The position numbers were made by a program, and so were the translations under genes. This document shows, one piece after another, positions 43,602 to 52,527 of a stretch of DNA of 64,000 nucleotides (its first letter is position 1; each line of letters starts with the position of its first letter). The notes under the pieces were generated by a model that made no database searches, was not told where the DNA came from, and was given only the letters and a program-made list of their open reading frames with translations. The stretch lies in NCBI GenBank assembly GCA_021771675.1, contig JAETOP010000006.1, forward strand, positions 1 through 64,000, in the 5' to 3' direction. The DNA comes from Oscillospiraceae bacterium. GTDB taxonomy: Bacteria > Bacillota_A > Clostridia > Oscillospirales > Oscillospiraceae.

Positions 43602-44309
43602 ATGATGACGAAAAAGGAACTGATTACCGAGCTGAGGAAATACCGCTGCGCCGACCTGTCCGATGCCATGGATGCACTGGGCATGGTTGATGTGGGGGTC
43701 ATGGATGAGAAGATGCGCCCCCTGCGCCCCGGCATCGAATTCAAGGGCTTTGCCCACACGGTGAAGCTGCTGCCCATCAACCATCCCGTTGTCCGCTGTG
43801 AGAGTGTGGAGCAGTGGCGGGAAGAGCTGCAAAAGGGCTGTGAGGATATTTACAATTTCAACGACTCTGTCACCAAGGAGAATGCGGAGGATATGGTTCT
43901 TTGCATTGACATGGACGGCGTTCGCGGTGGCGTGTGGGGCAGCGAAATTACCATGACTATGATGGAAAAGGGAATTTCCGGCGTGGTGGTGGACGGCGGC
44001 TGCCGGGACTCCTACGAGACCAACCTGGAGCAGGGACCTGTGTTCTGCACCAGAAGAACCTTCACCCATGCCTATGGCCGGGTGATGCGGGGCACCATTG
44101 GCCAGCCCATCAACTGTGCCGGTGTGACCGTCCGACCCGGCGATGTGATCTGCGCCGATGACGACGGCGTTCTGGTCATCCCCATCGAGATTGCCGAGGA
44201 CGTGATCAAATTCGCCCGCAATCAGCTGGAGGAGGACATCAAGGTTCGTGGACAGCACTATGACAACCTGGGTATGAAGCCGGACGCAACCCTGGAAAGA
44301 CTGGGCTAA
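43602..44309 (+). CDS. RraA-like family aldolase/decarboxylase
   Basis: RraA/HMG-aldolase fold protein. In catabolic operons such proteins cleave 4-hydroxy-4-methyl-2-oxoglutarate-type acids to pyruvate or decarboxylate oxaloacetate. The active-site stretch GGVWGSEITMTMMEKGISG followed by VVVDGGCRDSYE contains the conserved Gly-rich and Arg-Asp residues. 235 residues. Two tandem ATGs follow AAAGGATGGA. Its place between importer and hydrolase genes points to breakdown of a keto or hydroxy acid from the imported sugar. Confidence 0.88.
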   Translation: MMTKKELITELRKYRCADLSDAMDALGMVDVGVMDEKMRPLRPGIEFKGFAHTVKLLPINHPVVRCESVEQWREELQKGCEDIYNFNDSVTKENAEDMVLCIDMDGVRGGVWGSEITMTMMEKGISGVVVDGGCRDSYETNLEQGPVFCTRRTFTHAYGRVMRGTIGQPINCAGVTVRPGDVICADDDGVLVIPIEIAEDVIKFARNQLEEDIKVRGQHYDNLGMKPDATLERLG

Positions 44310-44332
44310 GGCAGACATTTTTCCCTGTGTTA

Positions 44333-44368
44333 CCGGGTGTGTTGCATTTCATTTTGCAACACGCCCGG
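44333..44368. repeat. Palindrome sharing its core with the one at 57675
   Basis: CCGGGTGTGTTGCA pairs with TGCAACACGCCCGG around TTTCATTT. The core GTGTTGCA...TGCAACAC recurs in the terminator at 57675-57701. No U-run here, so not a terminator; an operator or RNA-stabilising stem is possible. Confidence 0.5.
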
Positions 44369-44416
44369 CGGGAACCATCCAAATTCGCCGCCAAGCCAAT
44401 GGCAGGAGGTTTGAAT

Positions 44417-46420
44417 ATGGAATTCAAAAATATGGAGCCTGTCCGCTTTGCCTGGGATCAACTGCGCAATGCGGTGCCCGAAGATGCTTTGGAACAGGTT
44501 CGCCTGCATGAAAACATGGCGCTGAAGGAGCAGAGCTACACCCTTCATTTCGAGAATCATCAGCTCCTGGTTGGTGCATCTGATGCCGCAGGCATGATGT
44601 ATGCATTGCTGGATTTGTGCGATAGATATGACGGCGGCTGGTCGGGAATTTCGGATGTCACCCTGGAACCCCGGATTCTTCGCCGGGGACTGAAACTGAA
44701 TCTGCCCCTGGATGCCAGAACCCCCAGCTATTCCGATGCCTCCGACTCCGCCTTTGAAAACATACCTCAGGTGTGGGAGTGGGATTTCTGGACACAGTAT
44801 CTGGACAGCATGGCCCGCAGCAAGTATAATGTGCTGAGCCTGTGGAATCTGTCACCCTTTCCCAGCTTGGTGCGGATTCCGGAATACCCTGCCATTGCCC
44901 TGGAGAACGTGGTGCGCAGCACGGTGCCGCCTCGGCCGGAGATGAGCGGGGAAAATATGTGGACAGAGGATATGCTCGGCGGCTGCTGCGTGGTCAAGAA
45001 AATCACCATGGACGAAAAAATAGCGTTCTGGCGGCGGGTGATGGAATATGCCCAGGACCGGTGCATCCGGGTGTATTTGTTCACCTGGAACCTGTTTGTC
45101 TATGGCACCGAGGGAAATCCCTACGGCATTACCTGCGACCAGAGGAATCCGGTGACTGCGGACTACCTATACTGCGCCACCAAAGCGTTGCTTGAAACCT
45201 ACCCGCTGCTGGCAGGTATTGGAATCACCTCCGGCGAAAATATGGCGGGGGACGAGACGGACATTCCGTTCCTGCGGGCGACCTACGGCGCAGCGGTGGA
45301 GCAGGTTCACAGACAGCATCCGGAACGCTCCGTGGAGCTGATCCATAGAATGCAGTATGCCCGCTATCCCCAGATCCGGCAGCAATATGCCGACTTTACG
45401 GGAGACTTTTCCGTCAGCTTCAAATATTCCCAGGCCCACATCCATTCCAGCCCAGAGCCGACGTTTTTCTCCGATTTTCTTGGGAACAGTCCCCCAAATG
45501 AACAGTTCTGGCTGACATTGCGGGACGATGATTACTATTTCTACCGCTGGTATGACTACGGCTTTGCCAGAGAGCTCTTACAGAAAATGGATGTCCGGAG
45601 AGTCCGGGGCTTCTATTTGGGAGCTGATGGCTTTACCTGGGGGCGGGATTACACCGGATACGGGGAGGAGCATCCCCTCTATCTGGAAAAGCACTGGGCG
45701 AAGACAGCATTATTTGGCCGTCTGGCCTACAATCCGGAGGAGCCGGAGTCCTGCTTTATCCGCCTGATGACAAGGCGGTTGGGCCTGGAGGATGGCCCAC
45801 GCTTTGCGGCGATCTGGACAAAGGCATCCACCGCTTTTCGTATGCTACAGGTGGTACACTGGAATGATTACGATTTTCAGTGGTATCCGGAGGGATGCTG
45901 CCGCTTCCTGCATCCACCGGTGGCAAAGCTGGTATTCAGTGACATCAATGAGTTCCTGAATTGCCCGGCCATGCCGGGGACGGCCTATCTTTCCGTGAAA
46001 GACTATTGCGAACGGACAGACCAGGGAGAAGAGATTGCTTCCCATACGCCCATAGAAGCGGTGCAGATGCTCCGGGAGATCGGGTCGGAAAGGATTCCCT
46101 TTACGCCCCAGGCCAACTGGGAGCTCTCTGCCACCCTGGCGGACATTCACGCACTGCAATTGCTCAGCGCCTATTATGCAGATAAGCTGGAGGCGGCGGT
46201 GGAGCTGTGCTTCTACCGAAGAAACCGGTCGCGAACGGATTGCCAACAGCGTGCTGTGGCGCTTTTGGAGCGGGCGGCAAAGACCTGGATGGAGTACTCC
46301 GCATCCTCAAGCGCCTATTACAGGCCCCAGCGGCTGACCCGCATGGGCGGGAACCGGGTGGACTTCAGAGCTTTTGACCGGTTTGCCCAGCTGGACGTGG
46401 AGCTGGCAATGCTGCAATAA
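44417..46420 (+). CDS. Putative glycoside hydrolase, alpha-glucuronidase-like
   Basis: A 667-residue cytoplasmic protein. The N-terminal alpha/beta domain (about 1-75) contains LLVGASDAAGMMYALLDL, the pattern seen before GH67/GH20-type barrels. The central region has barrel-like segments (FWTQYLDSMARSKYNVLSLWN, RVYLFTWN, GIGITSGENM) with candidate acidic residues in GITSGENMAGDE. The C-terminal part is helical. I cannot assign a GH family. The start follows AGGAGG at 7 nt; the frame open upstream crosses a hairpin and is not used. Next to another hydrolase-like gene 14 nt downstream, so the two likely act on one oligosaccharide. Confidence 0.65.
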   Translation: MEFKNMEPVRFAWDQLRNAVPEDALEQVRLHENMALKEQSYTLHFENHQLLVGASDAAGMMYALLDLCDRYDGGWSGISDVTLEPRILRRGLKLNLPLDARTPSYSDASDSAFENIPQVWEWDFWTQYLDSMARSKYNVLSLWNLSPFPSLVRIPEYPAIALENVVRSTVPPRPEMSGENMWTEDMLGGCCVVKKITMDEKIAFWRRVMEYAQDRCIRVYLFTWNLFVYGTEGNPYGITCDQRNPVTADYLYCATKALLETYPLLAGIGITSGENMAGDETDIPFLRATYGAAVEQVHRQHPERSVELIHRMQYARYPQIRQQYADFTGDFSVSFKYSQAHIHSSPEPTFFSDFLGNSPPNEQFWLTLRDDDYYFYRWYDYGFARELLQKMDVRRVRGFYLGADGFTWGRDYTGYGEEHPLYLEKHWAKTALFGRLAYNPEEPESCFIRLMTRRLGLEDGPRFAAIWTKASTAFRMLQVVHWNDYDFQWYPEGCCRFLHPPVAKLVFSDINEFLNCPAMPGTAYLSVKDYCERTDQGEEIASHTPIEAVQMLREIGSERIPFTPQANWELSATLADIHALQLLSAYYADKLEAAVELCFYRRNRSRTDCQQRAVALLERAAKTWMEYSASSSAYYRPQRLTRMGGNRVDFRAFDRFAQLDVELAMLQ

Positions 46421-46434
46421 AAGAGGAAAATATC

Positions 46435-48429
46435 ATGAACTGGTGGAAAAATTACCCATGGAGAATGATTCAGACCAATCTGCGGGAAATTGATTTCCGG
46501 GATTTGGACCCGGAACGGTTCGTTGCAGATTTGAAAAGCTTCCATGCCACGGTAGCCCTCATCAATGCCGGGGGCATCAGCGCCAGCTATCCCACAGAGC
46601 TTCCCTGGCAGGCCCAGAACCTCTGGGCGGACAACGACAAGCTGCTGCGCCTGGTGGAGCTGTGCCATGATAATGGGATCAGGGTCTTGGCACGGACGGA
46701 CTTTTCCAAGGTAAAGGAGGAGATTTACCTCCAGCACCCCCAGTGGGCATTCCGCACAGCCCAGGGCGGTGTGATGAATTACAACGGCTATGTACAGACC
46801 TGCCCCAGCAGCGTCTATCAGCAGGAATATGCCTTTGAGACGCTGCGGGAGATTTTTACCAAGATTCCCTTCGACGGCCTTTTCTGCAACATGGGCGGTT
46901 TCCAAACCCGGGATTACAGCTTCGTGGACTATGGATTCTGCCACTGCCAGGCCTGCCGGACCAGGTTCCGGGAGATGTACGGGTATGACAGCCTGCCGGA
47001 ACGGGAAGACATGGAGAATCCGGTGTACGTTGCCTATCTGGAGTTTCAGAAGCGATCCGTCCGGGAATACCGGCGGAAAATGGTGGATTTTCTCAAAACC
47101 TTTGACCGGGAGCTGTGCTTTGACGACGAGGATTACGCCAGGATCGAGTCCTCCACGGAGCTGCACCGGAGGCTGCCCCACTGGCAGTACCATGCGTCAA
47201 GCAACTGCCGGGTGATCCTGGGAGACGGTTCCAGCGGGATCATCTGCTCCAATACCTCGGTGGACTATGTGGGCTATGCCCTGCGGGAGATGGCGGTGAG
47301 TCCTGCCCAGCAGCGGCTGAGAGCCTGGCAGAACATTGCCAACCTGGGGGGCCTGGACTATTACATTATGTCCCGGGTGGACAACCACCTGGATCGCTCC
47401 GGCTTCGCCGGGATGCAGGGGGTGTTCGCCTTTCACGCAAAAAATGAGAAGGCGTACCAGGGATTGCAGAACATGGCCCGGGTTCTGCTCCACCGGAGTG
47501 ACCGCTGGGTCGCAACAGAGGAGGAAAAGGGATGGATTCGCACCCTGACCGAGGCTCACATTCCATTTGCGGAAATACTGCCCACGGAATTTGCCTCTGC
47601 GAATATAGAAAAATATGATATAATCATCTTCCCGGACAGCCAGTACCTCCGGCCGGAGGATGTGGAGAGGACCAATGCCTTTGTGGCTGCCGGGGGAACG
47701 GTTATCTGCGTAGGCGACACGGGTCTGGCGGATGAGCGCCAGGGAAGAAAAACTGTGCCCGCCCTCCGGTGCCAGGGCATTGCCCGGGTTCGGGAGGAGC
47801 GGTCGGATATGGCGTCGGCCATGTTCCTTCTGGAGGACAAAAAACTGTTTTCCTCTCTTCCGGAGACGGATGTGATCGGACTGGGAGACCGGTATTTGTA
47901 TTTTGAGCCGGATACGGCCCGGAAGATGCTTCGGATGATCCCGGTACATCCCTTTGGCCCGCCGGAATGCTGCTGCTTTGACGAAATCACCCAGGAGGCC
48001 GGCTTCTTTGTGAATGACTACGGACGGGGCAGAGCGGTGACCATCCCCTGGTATCCTGGTGAATTTTATGCCAGGACCGGCTTTGACAGCCTCCGGCTCT
48101 TTATGACGGACCTGCTGGTAAACCTCTGCGGTGCTGTCAGCATTGCGCCGGAACTCACCACCATGGTGGAAACGACCCTCAGCCGGGGACCCACGGGGAA
48201 TGTGATGGTGCAGCTGGTGAACGGCACAGGAATTTTCGGTGTCAGCTTTGTTGCTCCGGTTCCCGTCAGAGAGGTGAAGCTCTGCCTGACGGCGGAGGAA
48301 TGTCCAAAGCAGGTTGAAACCCTGAATGGCGGAACTGTTGCCTGGAGCTATGACCAGGACAGACTTTCTCTGGAGCTGGATACTCTGGAGGAGTATGAAG
48401 CGGTCGTTGTGAAATCCGGGAGGGAATAG
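46435..48429 (+). CDS. Putative glycoside hydrolase with GHL6-like barrel
   Basis: A 664-residue protein without signal peptide. The N-terminal half resembles hypothetical glycosyl hydrolase 6 (GHL6): RTDFSKVKEEIYLQHPQWAF, TCPSSVYQQEYAFETLREI and FCHCQACRTRFREMYG are typical. The C-terminal half has a beta-galactosidase-trimerisation-like (GATase-like) domain around IIFPDSQYLRPEDVERTNAFVAAGGT. Enzymatic activity in this group is largely undefined. AAGAGGAAAATATC precedes the ATG. It ends 3 nt before the AEC permease gene, so probably cotranscribed. Confidence 0.72.
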   Translation: MNWWKNYPWRMIQTNLREIDFRDLDPERFVADLKSFHATVALINAGGISASYPTELPWQAQNLWADNDKLLRLVELCHDNGIRVLARTDFSKVKEEIYLQHPQWAFRTAQGGVMNYNGYVQTCPSSVYQQEYAFETLREIFTKIPFDGLFCNMGGFQTRDYSFVDYGFCHCQACRTRFREMYGYDSLPEREDMENPVYVAYLEFQKRSVREYRRKMVDFLKTFDRELCFDDEDYARIESSTELHRRLPHWQYHASSNCRVILGDGSSGIICSNTSVDYVGYALREMAVSPAQQRLRAWQNIANLGGLDYYIMSRVDNHLDRSGFAGMQGVFAFHAKNEKAYQGLQNMARVLLHRSDRWVATEEEKGWIRTLTEAHIPFAEILPTEFASANIEKYDIIIFPDSQYLRPEDVERTNAFVAAGGTVICVGDTGLADERQGRKTVPALRCQGIARVREERSDMASAMFLLEDKKLFSSLPETDVIGLGDRYLYFEPDTARKMLRMIPVHPFGPPECCCFDEITQEAGFFVNDYGRGRAVTIPWYPGEFYARTGFDSLRLFMTDLLVNLCGAVSIAPELTTMVETTLSRGPTGNVMVQLVNGTGIFGVSFVAPVPVREVKLCLTAEECPKQVETLNGGTVAWSYDQDRLSLELDTLEEYEAVVVKSGRE

Positions 48430-48432
48430 GGT

Positions 48433-49356
48433 ATGGTGGGACTGATTATTGAAAAAATCGGGATGATGTTTCTGATCCTTCTATTGGGCGTGCTATGCTG
48501 CAAAAAGGATTTCCTGGATGGAAAAACATCGGTGAAGCTGTCCAATTTCCTGCTCATGATTGTCAATCCCCTGGTGATTTTCGTCTCCTATCAGATTGAA
48601 TTTGACGAGACGCTGTTCCGGAACCTTTTACTTGTGCTGGCCCTTTCTTTGGTGTCATTTGCGGTGCAGATTCTTGTCATTCATCTGATCGTTCCCAATA
48701 AGAACAATGTCAATGCGGCCATTGAACGGCTCAGCGCCATCTATGGAAACTGTGGCTTTATCGGTATCCCACTGATCAACAGCCTGTTTGGGCGGGAGGG
48801 CGTCTTTTACATGACGGCCTATCTGACGGTGTTCTATCTGTATTTCTGGACCCATGGGGTCATTTTGATGGCCGGAAAGACGGACGGAAAAAGCGTTGCA
48901 AAGAATCTGCTCTCCCCTGCGATCATCGGCGTGGTGCTGGGACTGATCTGCTTCCTGTTCCGGCTGCGGCTGCCCGGGGTTTTGGTCAGTGCTATGGATT
49001 CTGTAGGAAGCATGAATACGCCCCTGGCAATGCTGGTGGCGGGGGCGACCCTGGGACAGTCCAATCCAGCGGATTGCCTGCGCAACAAGCGGACCTACTG
49101 GATATGCTTCCAAAAGCTGGTGCTGGTTCCTGCAATTGCCCTGGTGCTGCTGCTTCCCTTGCACCTGGATGCCACTGTGGTCATGACGCTGCTGGTGGCC
49201 AGCGCCTGCCCCGTGGGTGCATGCTGCACCATGTTTGCCCTGAAATACAAGGGCGACGGGCGGTATGCTTCGGAGCTGTTTGCCATGTCCACCATTTTGT
49301 CCGCCGTCACCATTCCATTCCTGGTTGCACTGACTGAGGCTCTGGGCATCCTGTGA
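48433..49356 (+). CDS. AEC family permease, catabolic island copy
   Basis: Second AEC carrier in the window, only distantly like the one at 20613. 307 residues, ten-helix type, with the NCGFIGIPLINSLFG block typical of the family. The ribosome site GGGAGGG lies in the end of the preceding gene. AEC carriers transport carboxylates, so export or uptake of a sugar-acid product fits the context, but direction and substrate are unknown. Confidence 0.88.
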   Translation: MVGLIIEKIGMMFLILLLGVLCCKKDFLDGKTSVKLSNFLLMIVNPLVIFVSYQIEFDETLFRNLLLVLALSLVSFAVQILVIHLIVPNKNNVNAAIERLSAIYGNCGFIGIPLINSLFGREGVFYMTAYLTVFYLYFWTHGVILMAGKTDGKSVAKNLLSPAIIGVVLGLICFLFRLRLPGVLVSAMDSVGSMNTPLAMLVAGATLGQSNPADCLRNKRTYWICFQKLVLVPAIALVLLLPLHLDATVVMTLLVASACPVGACCTMFALKYKGDGRYASELFAMSTILSAVTIPFLVALTEALGIL

Positions 49357-49383
49357 CTGGAGTACAGAAGGGAGCGATACCCC

Positions 49384-49575
49384 ATGAACTATTCCTATGA
49401 GCACCGCAAGCAAAAAGCCATCGTCCGGCTTGTAAAGGACGGAAAACCCCTGCGGGAGAATGTATCATCCGCTATTTTCAGGGCAGGTGGAAACGGTCGG
49501 TATCCTGAGCTCTGCCGAAAAATTGTCAGGGCAATCTTCACTTTCAATTTTATGCGTATTGACTTGATACAGTAG
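49384..49575 (+). pseudogene. Short frame resembling the N-terminus of a GH10 xylanase
   Basis: A 63-codon frame with a good GGGAG site. The first about 27 residues (MNYSYEHRKQKAIVRLVKDG, then KPLREN) look like the opening of clostridial GH10 endoxylanases (YEHRK...V.L.D..GKP), but the resemblance ends there and the rest is unrelated. A truncated remnant left by deletion is the likeliest reading; a genuine small protein cannot be excluded. The last codons overlap the promoter for the next gene. Confidence 0.4.
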
Positions 49576-49591
49576 CCCGGTAAAATATAAT
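49564..49591 (+). promoter_or_regulatory. Internal promoter before the first hydroxyacid dehydrogenase
   Basis: TTGATA, 16-bp spacer, TATAAT; an overlapping TTGACT-16-TAAAAT pair (49559-49586) is also possible. Confidence 0.7.
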
Positions 49592-49654
49592 TCAGAGAAC
49601 TGCTGAGTCATGCAGATAAGCACATTCAATTTTTTCAAAAAAAGGAGAATAACC

Positions 49655-50605
49655 ATGAAAGAAATTGTGATTATGGAATCTCTGGGCATTTCTGCCCAGG
49701 AGCTGGCAGAACGGAAGAAACCCTTTGAGGCCCAGGGCTGGGTGTTCAAGGATTATCCGAGAACCACTGACAAGCTGGCTCTGGTGGAGCAGGCGAAGAC
49801 AGCAGATGCCATGATTATTGCCAACATGCCCATGCCCGGAGATGTGATCTCTGCTTGCCCCAATCTGAAATTTATTGATGTGGCATTTACTGGAGTGGAT
49901 CATGTGGACCTGGACGCTGCCAGGGAAAAGGGAATCGCTGTGTCCAATGCCTCCGGCTATTCCAATGAGGCCGTTTCCGAGCTGGTGATCGACATGGTTC
50001 TGAACATTGCGAGAAACATCCGTGCCGTGGAAGACCGCTGCCGTGAGGGCAAGGACAAGACCGGCCTGGTGGGCTGGGAGATCAAGGGCAAGACCGTCGG
50101 CATTATCGGGCTTGGAAAAATCGGCTCCCGCACGGCTGAGCTGTTCCATGCCTTCGGCGCAAATGTTCTGGCCCAGAGCCGTTCCAGGCATGAAGGTGTT
50201 GCCGATTACATTGAGCAGGTGAGCCAGGAGGAGCTGCTGAAACGCTCGGACATCGTTGTGCTGCACTGCCCGCTGAACGATTCTACCCGTGGCATGATCA
50301 ACGCCGAGAAGCTGGCTATGATGAAGCCCAGCGCCATGCTGGTCAATGTGGCCCGGGGCCCTGTGGTGGTTGCACAGGACCTGGCAGACGCTTTGAACAA
50401 CGGCACCATTGCCGCCGCCGCCGTCGATGTTTTTGACAAGGAGCCGCCTCTGGATTTGTCCGAGCCGCTGCTGAACTGCAAAAATTGTCTGGTGACGCCC
50501 CATGTGGCATTTGCCTCCCAGCAGTCCATGAGCTTGCGTGCTGAGATCGTTTTCGACAACCTGGCCGCCTGGATGGCAGGAGAACAGAAGAATGTGATCC
50601 TGTAA
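49655..50605 (+). CDS. D-2-hydroxyacid dehydrogenase
   Basis: NAD(P)-dependent enzyme interconverting 2-keto and D-2-hydroxy acids. Nucleotide-binding GLGKIG at 152-157 and the catalytic triad R234 (NVARGP), E263 (FDKEPP), H283 (TPHVAF). 316 residues. ATG after AAAGGAG; the upstream open frame lacks a site. Begins a new transcript with the YesL gene. The exact substrate is unknown. Confidence 0.93.
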   Translation: MKEIVIMESLGISAQELAERKKPFEAQGWVFKDYPRTTDKLALVEQAKTADAMIIANMPMPGDVISACPNLKFIDVAFTGVDHVDLDAAREKGIAVSNASGYSNEAVSELVIDMVLNIARNIRAVEDRCREGKDKTGLVGWEIKGKTVGIIGLGKIGSRTAELFHAFGANVLAQSRSRHEGVADYIEQVSQEELLKRSDIVVLHCPLNDSTRGMINAEKLAMMKPSAMLVNVARGPVVVAQDLADALNNGTIAAAAVDVFDKEPPLDLSEPLLNCKNCLVTPHVAFASQQSMSLRAEIVFDNLAAWMAGEQKNVIL

Positions 50606-50623
50606 GATGCAGACAGGGGGAAA

Positions 50624-51265
50624 ATGATGAATCGATTGTTTCAGGAAAACAGCCCGGTGATCCGCTTTCTCACCGGCTTTGCGGATTTAATTGGGGTAAA
50701 CCTATTGCTGATCGTGTTTTCTATTCCAATTGTGACCATGGGTGCAGCCATTACGGCCGCCCTGCGGGTCACGAGAGACATTGCCAAGGATGAGGCGGCG
50801 CATATTTTCCGCACCTTTTGGAGGGCTTTCCGGGAAAATTTCCGGCAGGCGACCATCGTATGGATTCCCTACGCTGTGCTTCTTGTGGGACTGGGCTGGG
50901 ATATTTACCTGTTCCAGTTCCTTCTGGATGAATCGGCCTATCAGAAGATGCTGATCCTCCTGATTGTTCTGCTGGTAATGACGGTGGGGACGGGGGTATA
51001 CCTGTTTATGCTGATCTCCCGGTTTGAAAACACGGTGATGCAGCAGGTGAAGAATGCGCTGGCAATGTTTTTCCACTACCTGCCTCTTTCCATCCTGCTT
51101 GCCTGTCTGAACGGCATTCCGGCGGTCCTGTTTGTCGTCTCCCCCTATCTGTTCCTGCAAACTTTTGTGGTGTGGGCGGGATTTGGCTTTGCCCTGATTT
51201 GCATGCTAAATAATATTATATTGAAATCGGCTTTTTCGGTGCTGGAAAAACGGCCGGAAGGTTGA
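50624..51265 (+). CDS. YesL/DUF624 family membrane protein
   Basis: About five or six hydrophobic helices in 213 residues. The N-terminal NRLFQENSPVIRFLTGFADLIGVNLLLIVFSIPIVTMGAA is typical of DUF624 (B. subtilis YesL), a family tied to polysaccharide and rhamnogalacturonan uptake loci; role unknown. Two tandem ATGs after GGGGGAAA. It follows the dehydrogenase after 18 nt. Confidence 0.9.
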   Translation: MMNRLFQENSPVIRFLTGFADLIGVNLLLIVFSIPIVTMGAAITAALRVTRDIAKDEAAHIFRTFWRAFRENFRQATIVWIPYAVLLVGLGWDIYLFQFLLDESAYQKMLILLIVLLVMTVGTGVYLFMLISRFENTVMQQVKNALAMFFHYLPLSILLACLNGIPAVLFVVSPYLFLQTFVVWAGFGFALICMLNNIILKSAFSVLEKRPEG

Positions 51266-51335
51266 GCGAGATGAAGGGAAGCTCTGATGAAATCGGCAGA
51301 GAAAAGCGGCGACAGATTTTGACACAGTTGAAAGT

Positions 51336-51378
51336 TTTGAAATTGGTGGAATACTGGGTGTATTTCCCAATTTCAAAG
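51336..51378 (+). other. Leader hairpin 1 before the second hydroxyacid dehydrogenase
   Basis: TTTGAAATTGG with CCAATTTCAAA, extended by partial pairing TGGAATAC/GTATTTCC. It lies in a 257-nt gap where a 67-codon frame starts without a good ribosome site, so I treat the gap as noncoding. Confidence 0.5.
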
Positions 51379-51444
51379 CTATTCGCCTGGGGCAAAAGAT
51401 CCGTCTGCCAGCCGCAGACGATTTATTCAGAGTTTCCTAAGAAA

Positions 51445-51503
51445 GCACTCTCTGCTCGGGCCTGAAAACCAACAGTTTTCGGCGGAGCAGAGAGTGCAGC
51501 TTT
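51445..51503 (+). terminator. Long hairpin, possible terminator/attenuator
   Basis: GCACTCTCTGCTC (51445-51457) pairs perfectly with GAGCAGAGAGTGC (51485-51497), with an inner CTGAAAAC/GTTTTCGG stem, followed by AGCTTTTACC. It stands 25 nt before the next start codon. Confidence 0.6.
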
Positions 51504-51522
51504 TACCATATGGAGAGATGAT

Positions 51523-52521
51523 ATGTCTGAGTTGAGGGAAGTTCTTGTAACGGCACAGTTGAGCCAGCAGGGCACAAAGCAGCTGGAGGCGGCGCTGGCC
51601 CCTGCGGTGGTCTACTGGTGCCGCCCGGAGGATACGCAGATGATCGCCAGAGTGGCTGATCGGGTGGATGCTGCCATTGTGGCAGGAGAAGTTGATGAGC
51701 GGGTTCGTTCCGGCAAAAAAATAAAATGGATCCACTGTATGCAGGCCGGTGCAGAAAAATGTGCCAGCCCGGAGATATTCCAGCGGGGGGTCGTCCTGAC
51801 CTGTTCTGCCGGACGCAGCGCCCAGGCGCTTGCAGAGCATGTGCTTGCGCTGATGCTTGCCCTGACGTATGATATGCACCTGCTGATTGATTCCCAGAAG
51901 GAGCACCGCTGGTGTGCTCCGGAGTTCGGAAAGCGCAGGGCCATGACGGGCAGAACCGTTGGGATCATTGGCATGGGAAATACCGGAAAAGCTCTGGTGA
52001 ATGCAGTAAAGCCTTTCGGAATGCGAGTCCTGTGCTGGCGCAGAAGCGCCTCACCCCAGCCGGGGGTCGATCGGGTGTACTGCCTGGAGCAGGGGGATTC
52101 TCTGGAGGAATTGCTGGGGCAATGCGATTATGTTGTGCTCTGCTGTACGCTGAGCGATGTAACCTGGCATTTGATGAACGCACAGCGGCTTCGGGCAATG
52201 CGGAGGGATGCCTTCCTTGTGAATATTGGAAGGGGCGACCTGGTAGAGGAAGAAGCCTTGGTTGCAGCCCTGAGGGAGGGCGTGATTGCAGGGGCAGGGC
52301 TGGATACCTTTGCAGTGGAGCCTTTGCCTCCGGATTCTCCGTTGTGGGATATGTCCAATGTGGTAATAACACCCCACGCAACCCCCTCGGCAGGAAACGC
52401 TGAGGCAAAGGCTCTGTCTTATGTGCTGCACAACATCCACTCTTTCCGCAATGATTCAGAGTATGTCAACCGGCTGACTGCCGCAGATGTGTATACCCAT
52501 TTGGAAAATTCCGACGCATAG
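51523..52521 (+). CDS. D-2-hydroxyacid dehydrogenase, second copy
   Basis: 332 residues. The nucleotide-binding site is GMGNTG (about 147-152), followed by the catalytic Arg in NIGRGD, Glu in FAVEPLPP and His in TPHATP. It is a divergent member (GhrA-like spacing), not a close copy of the enzyme at 49655. ATG after GGAGAG at 7 nt. Converges on larA with 6 nt between the genes. May reduce a different keto acid in the same pathway. Confidence 0.9.
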   Translation: MSELREVLVTAQLSQQGTKQLEAALAPAVVYWCRPEDTQMIARVADRVDAAIVAGEVDERVRSGKKIKWIHCMQAGAEKCASPEIFQRGVVLTCSAGRSAQALAEHVLALMLALTYDMHLLIDSQKEHRWCAPEFGKRRAMTGRTVGIIGMGNTGKALVNAVKPFGMRVLCWRRSASPQPGVDRVYCLEQGDSLEELLGQCDYVVLCCTLSDVTWHLMNAQRLRAMRRDAFLVNIGRGDLVEEEALVAALREGVIAGAGLDTFAVEPLPPDSPLWDMSNVVITPHATPSAGNAEAKALSYVLHNIHSFRNDSEYVNRLTAADVYTHLENSDA

Positions 52522-52527
52522 AAAAAT

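Noticed and set aside
51262..51465. 67-codon frame after the YesL gene
   Set aside because: TTG start or poor ATG site, and it runs through two strong hairpins; composition unlike its neighbours.
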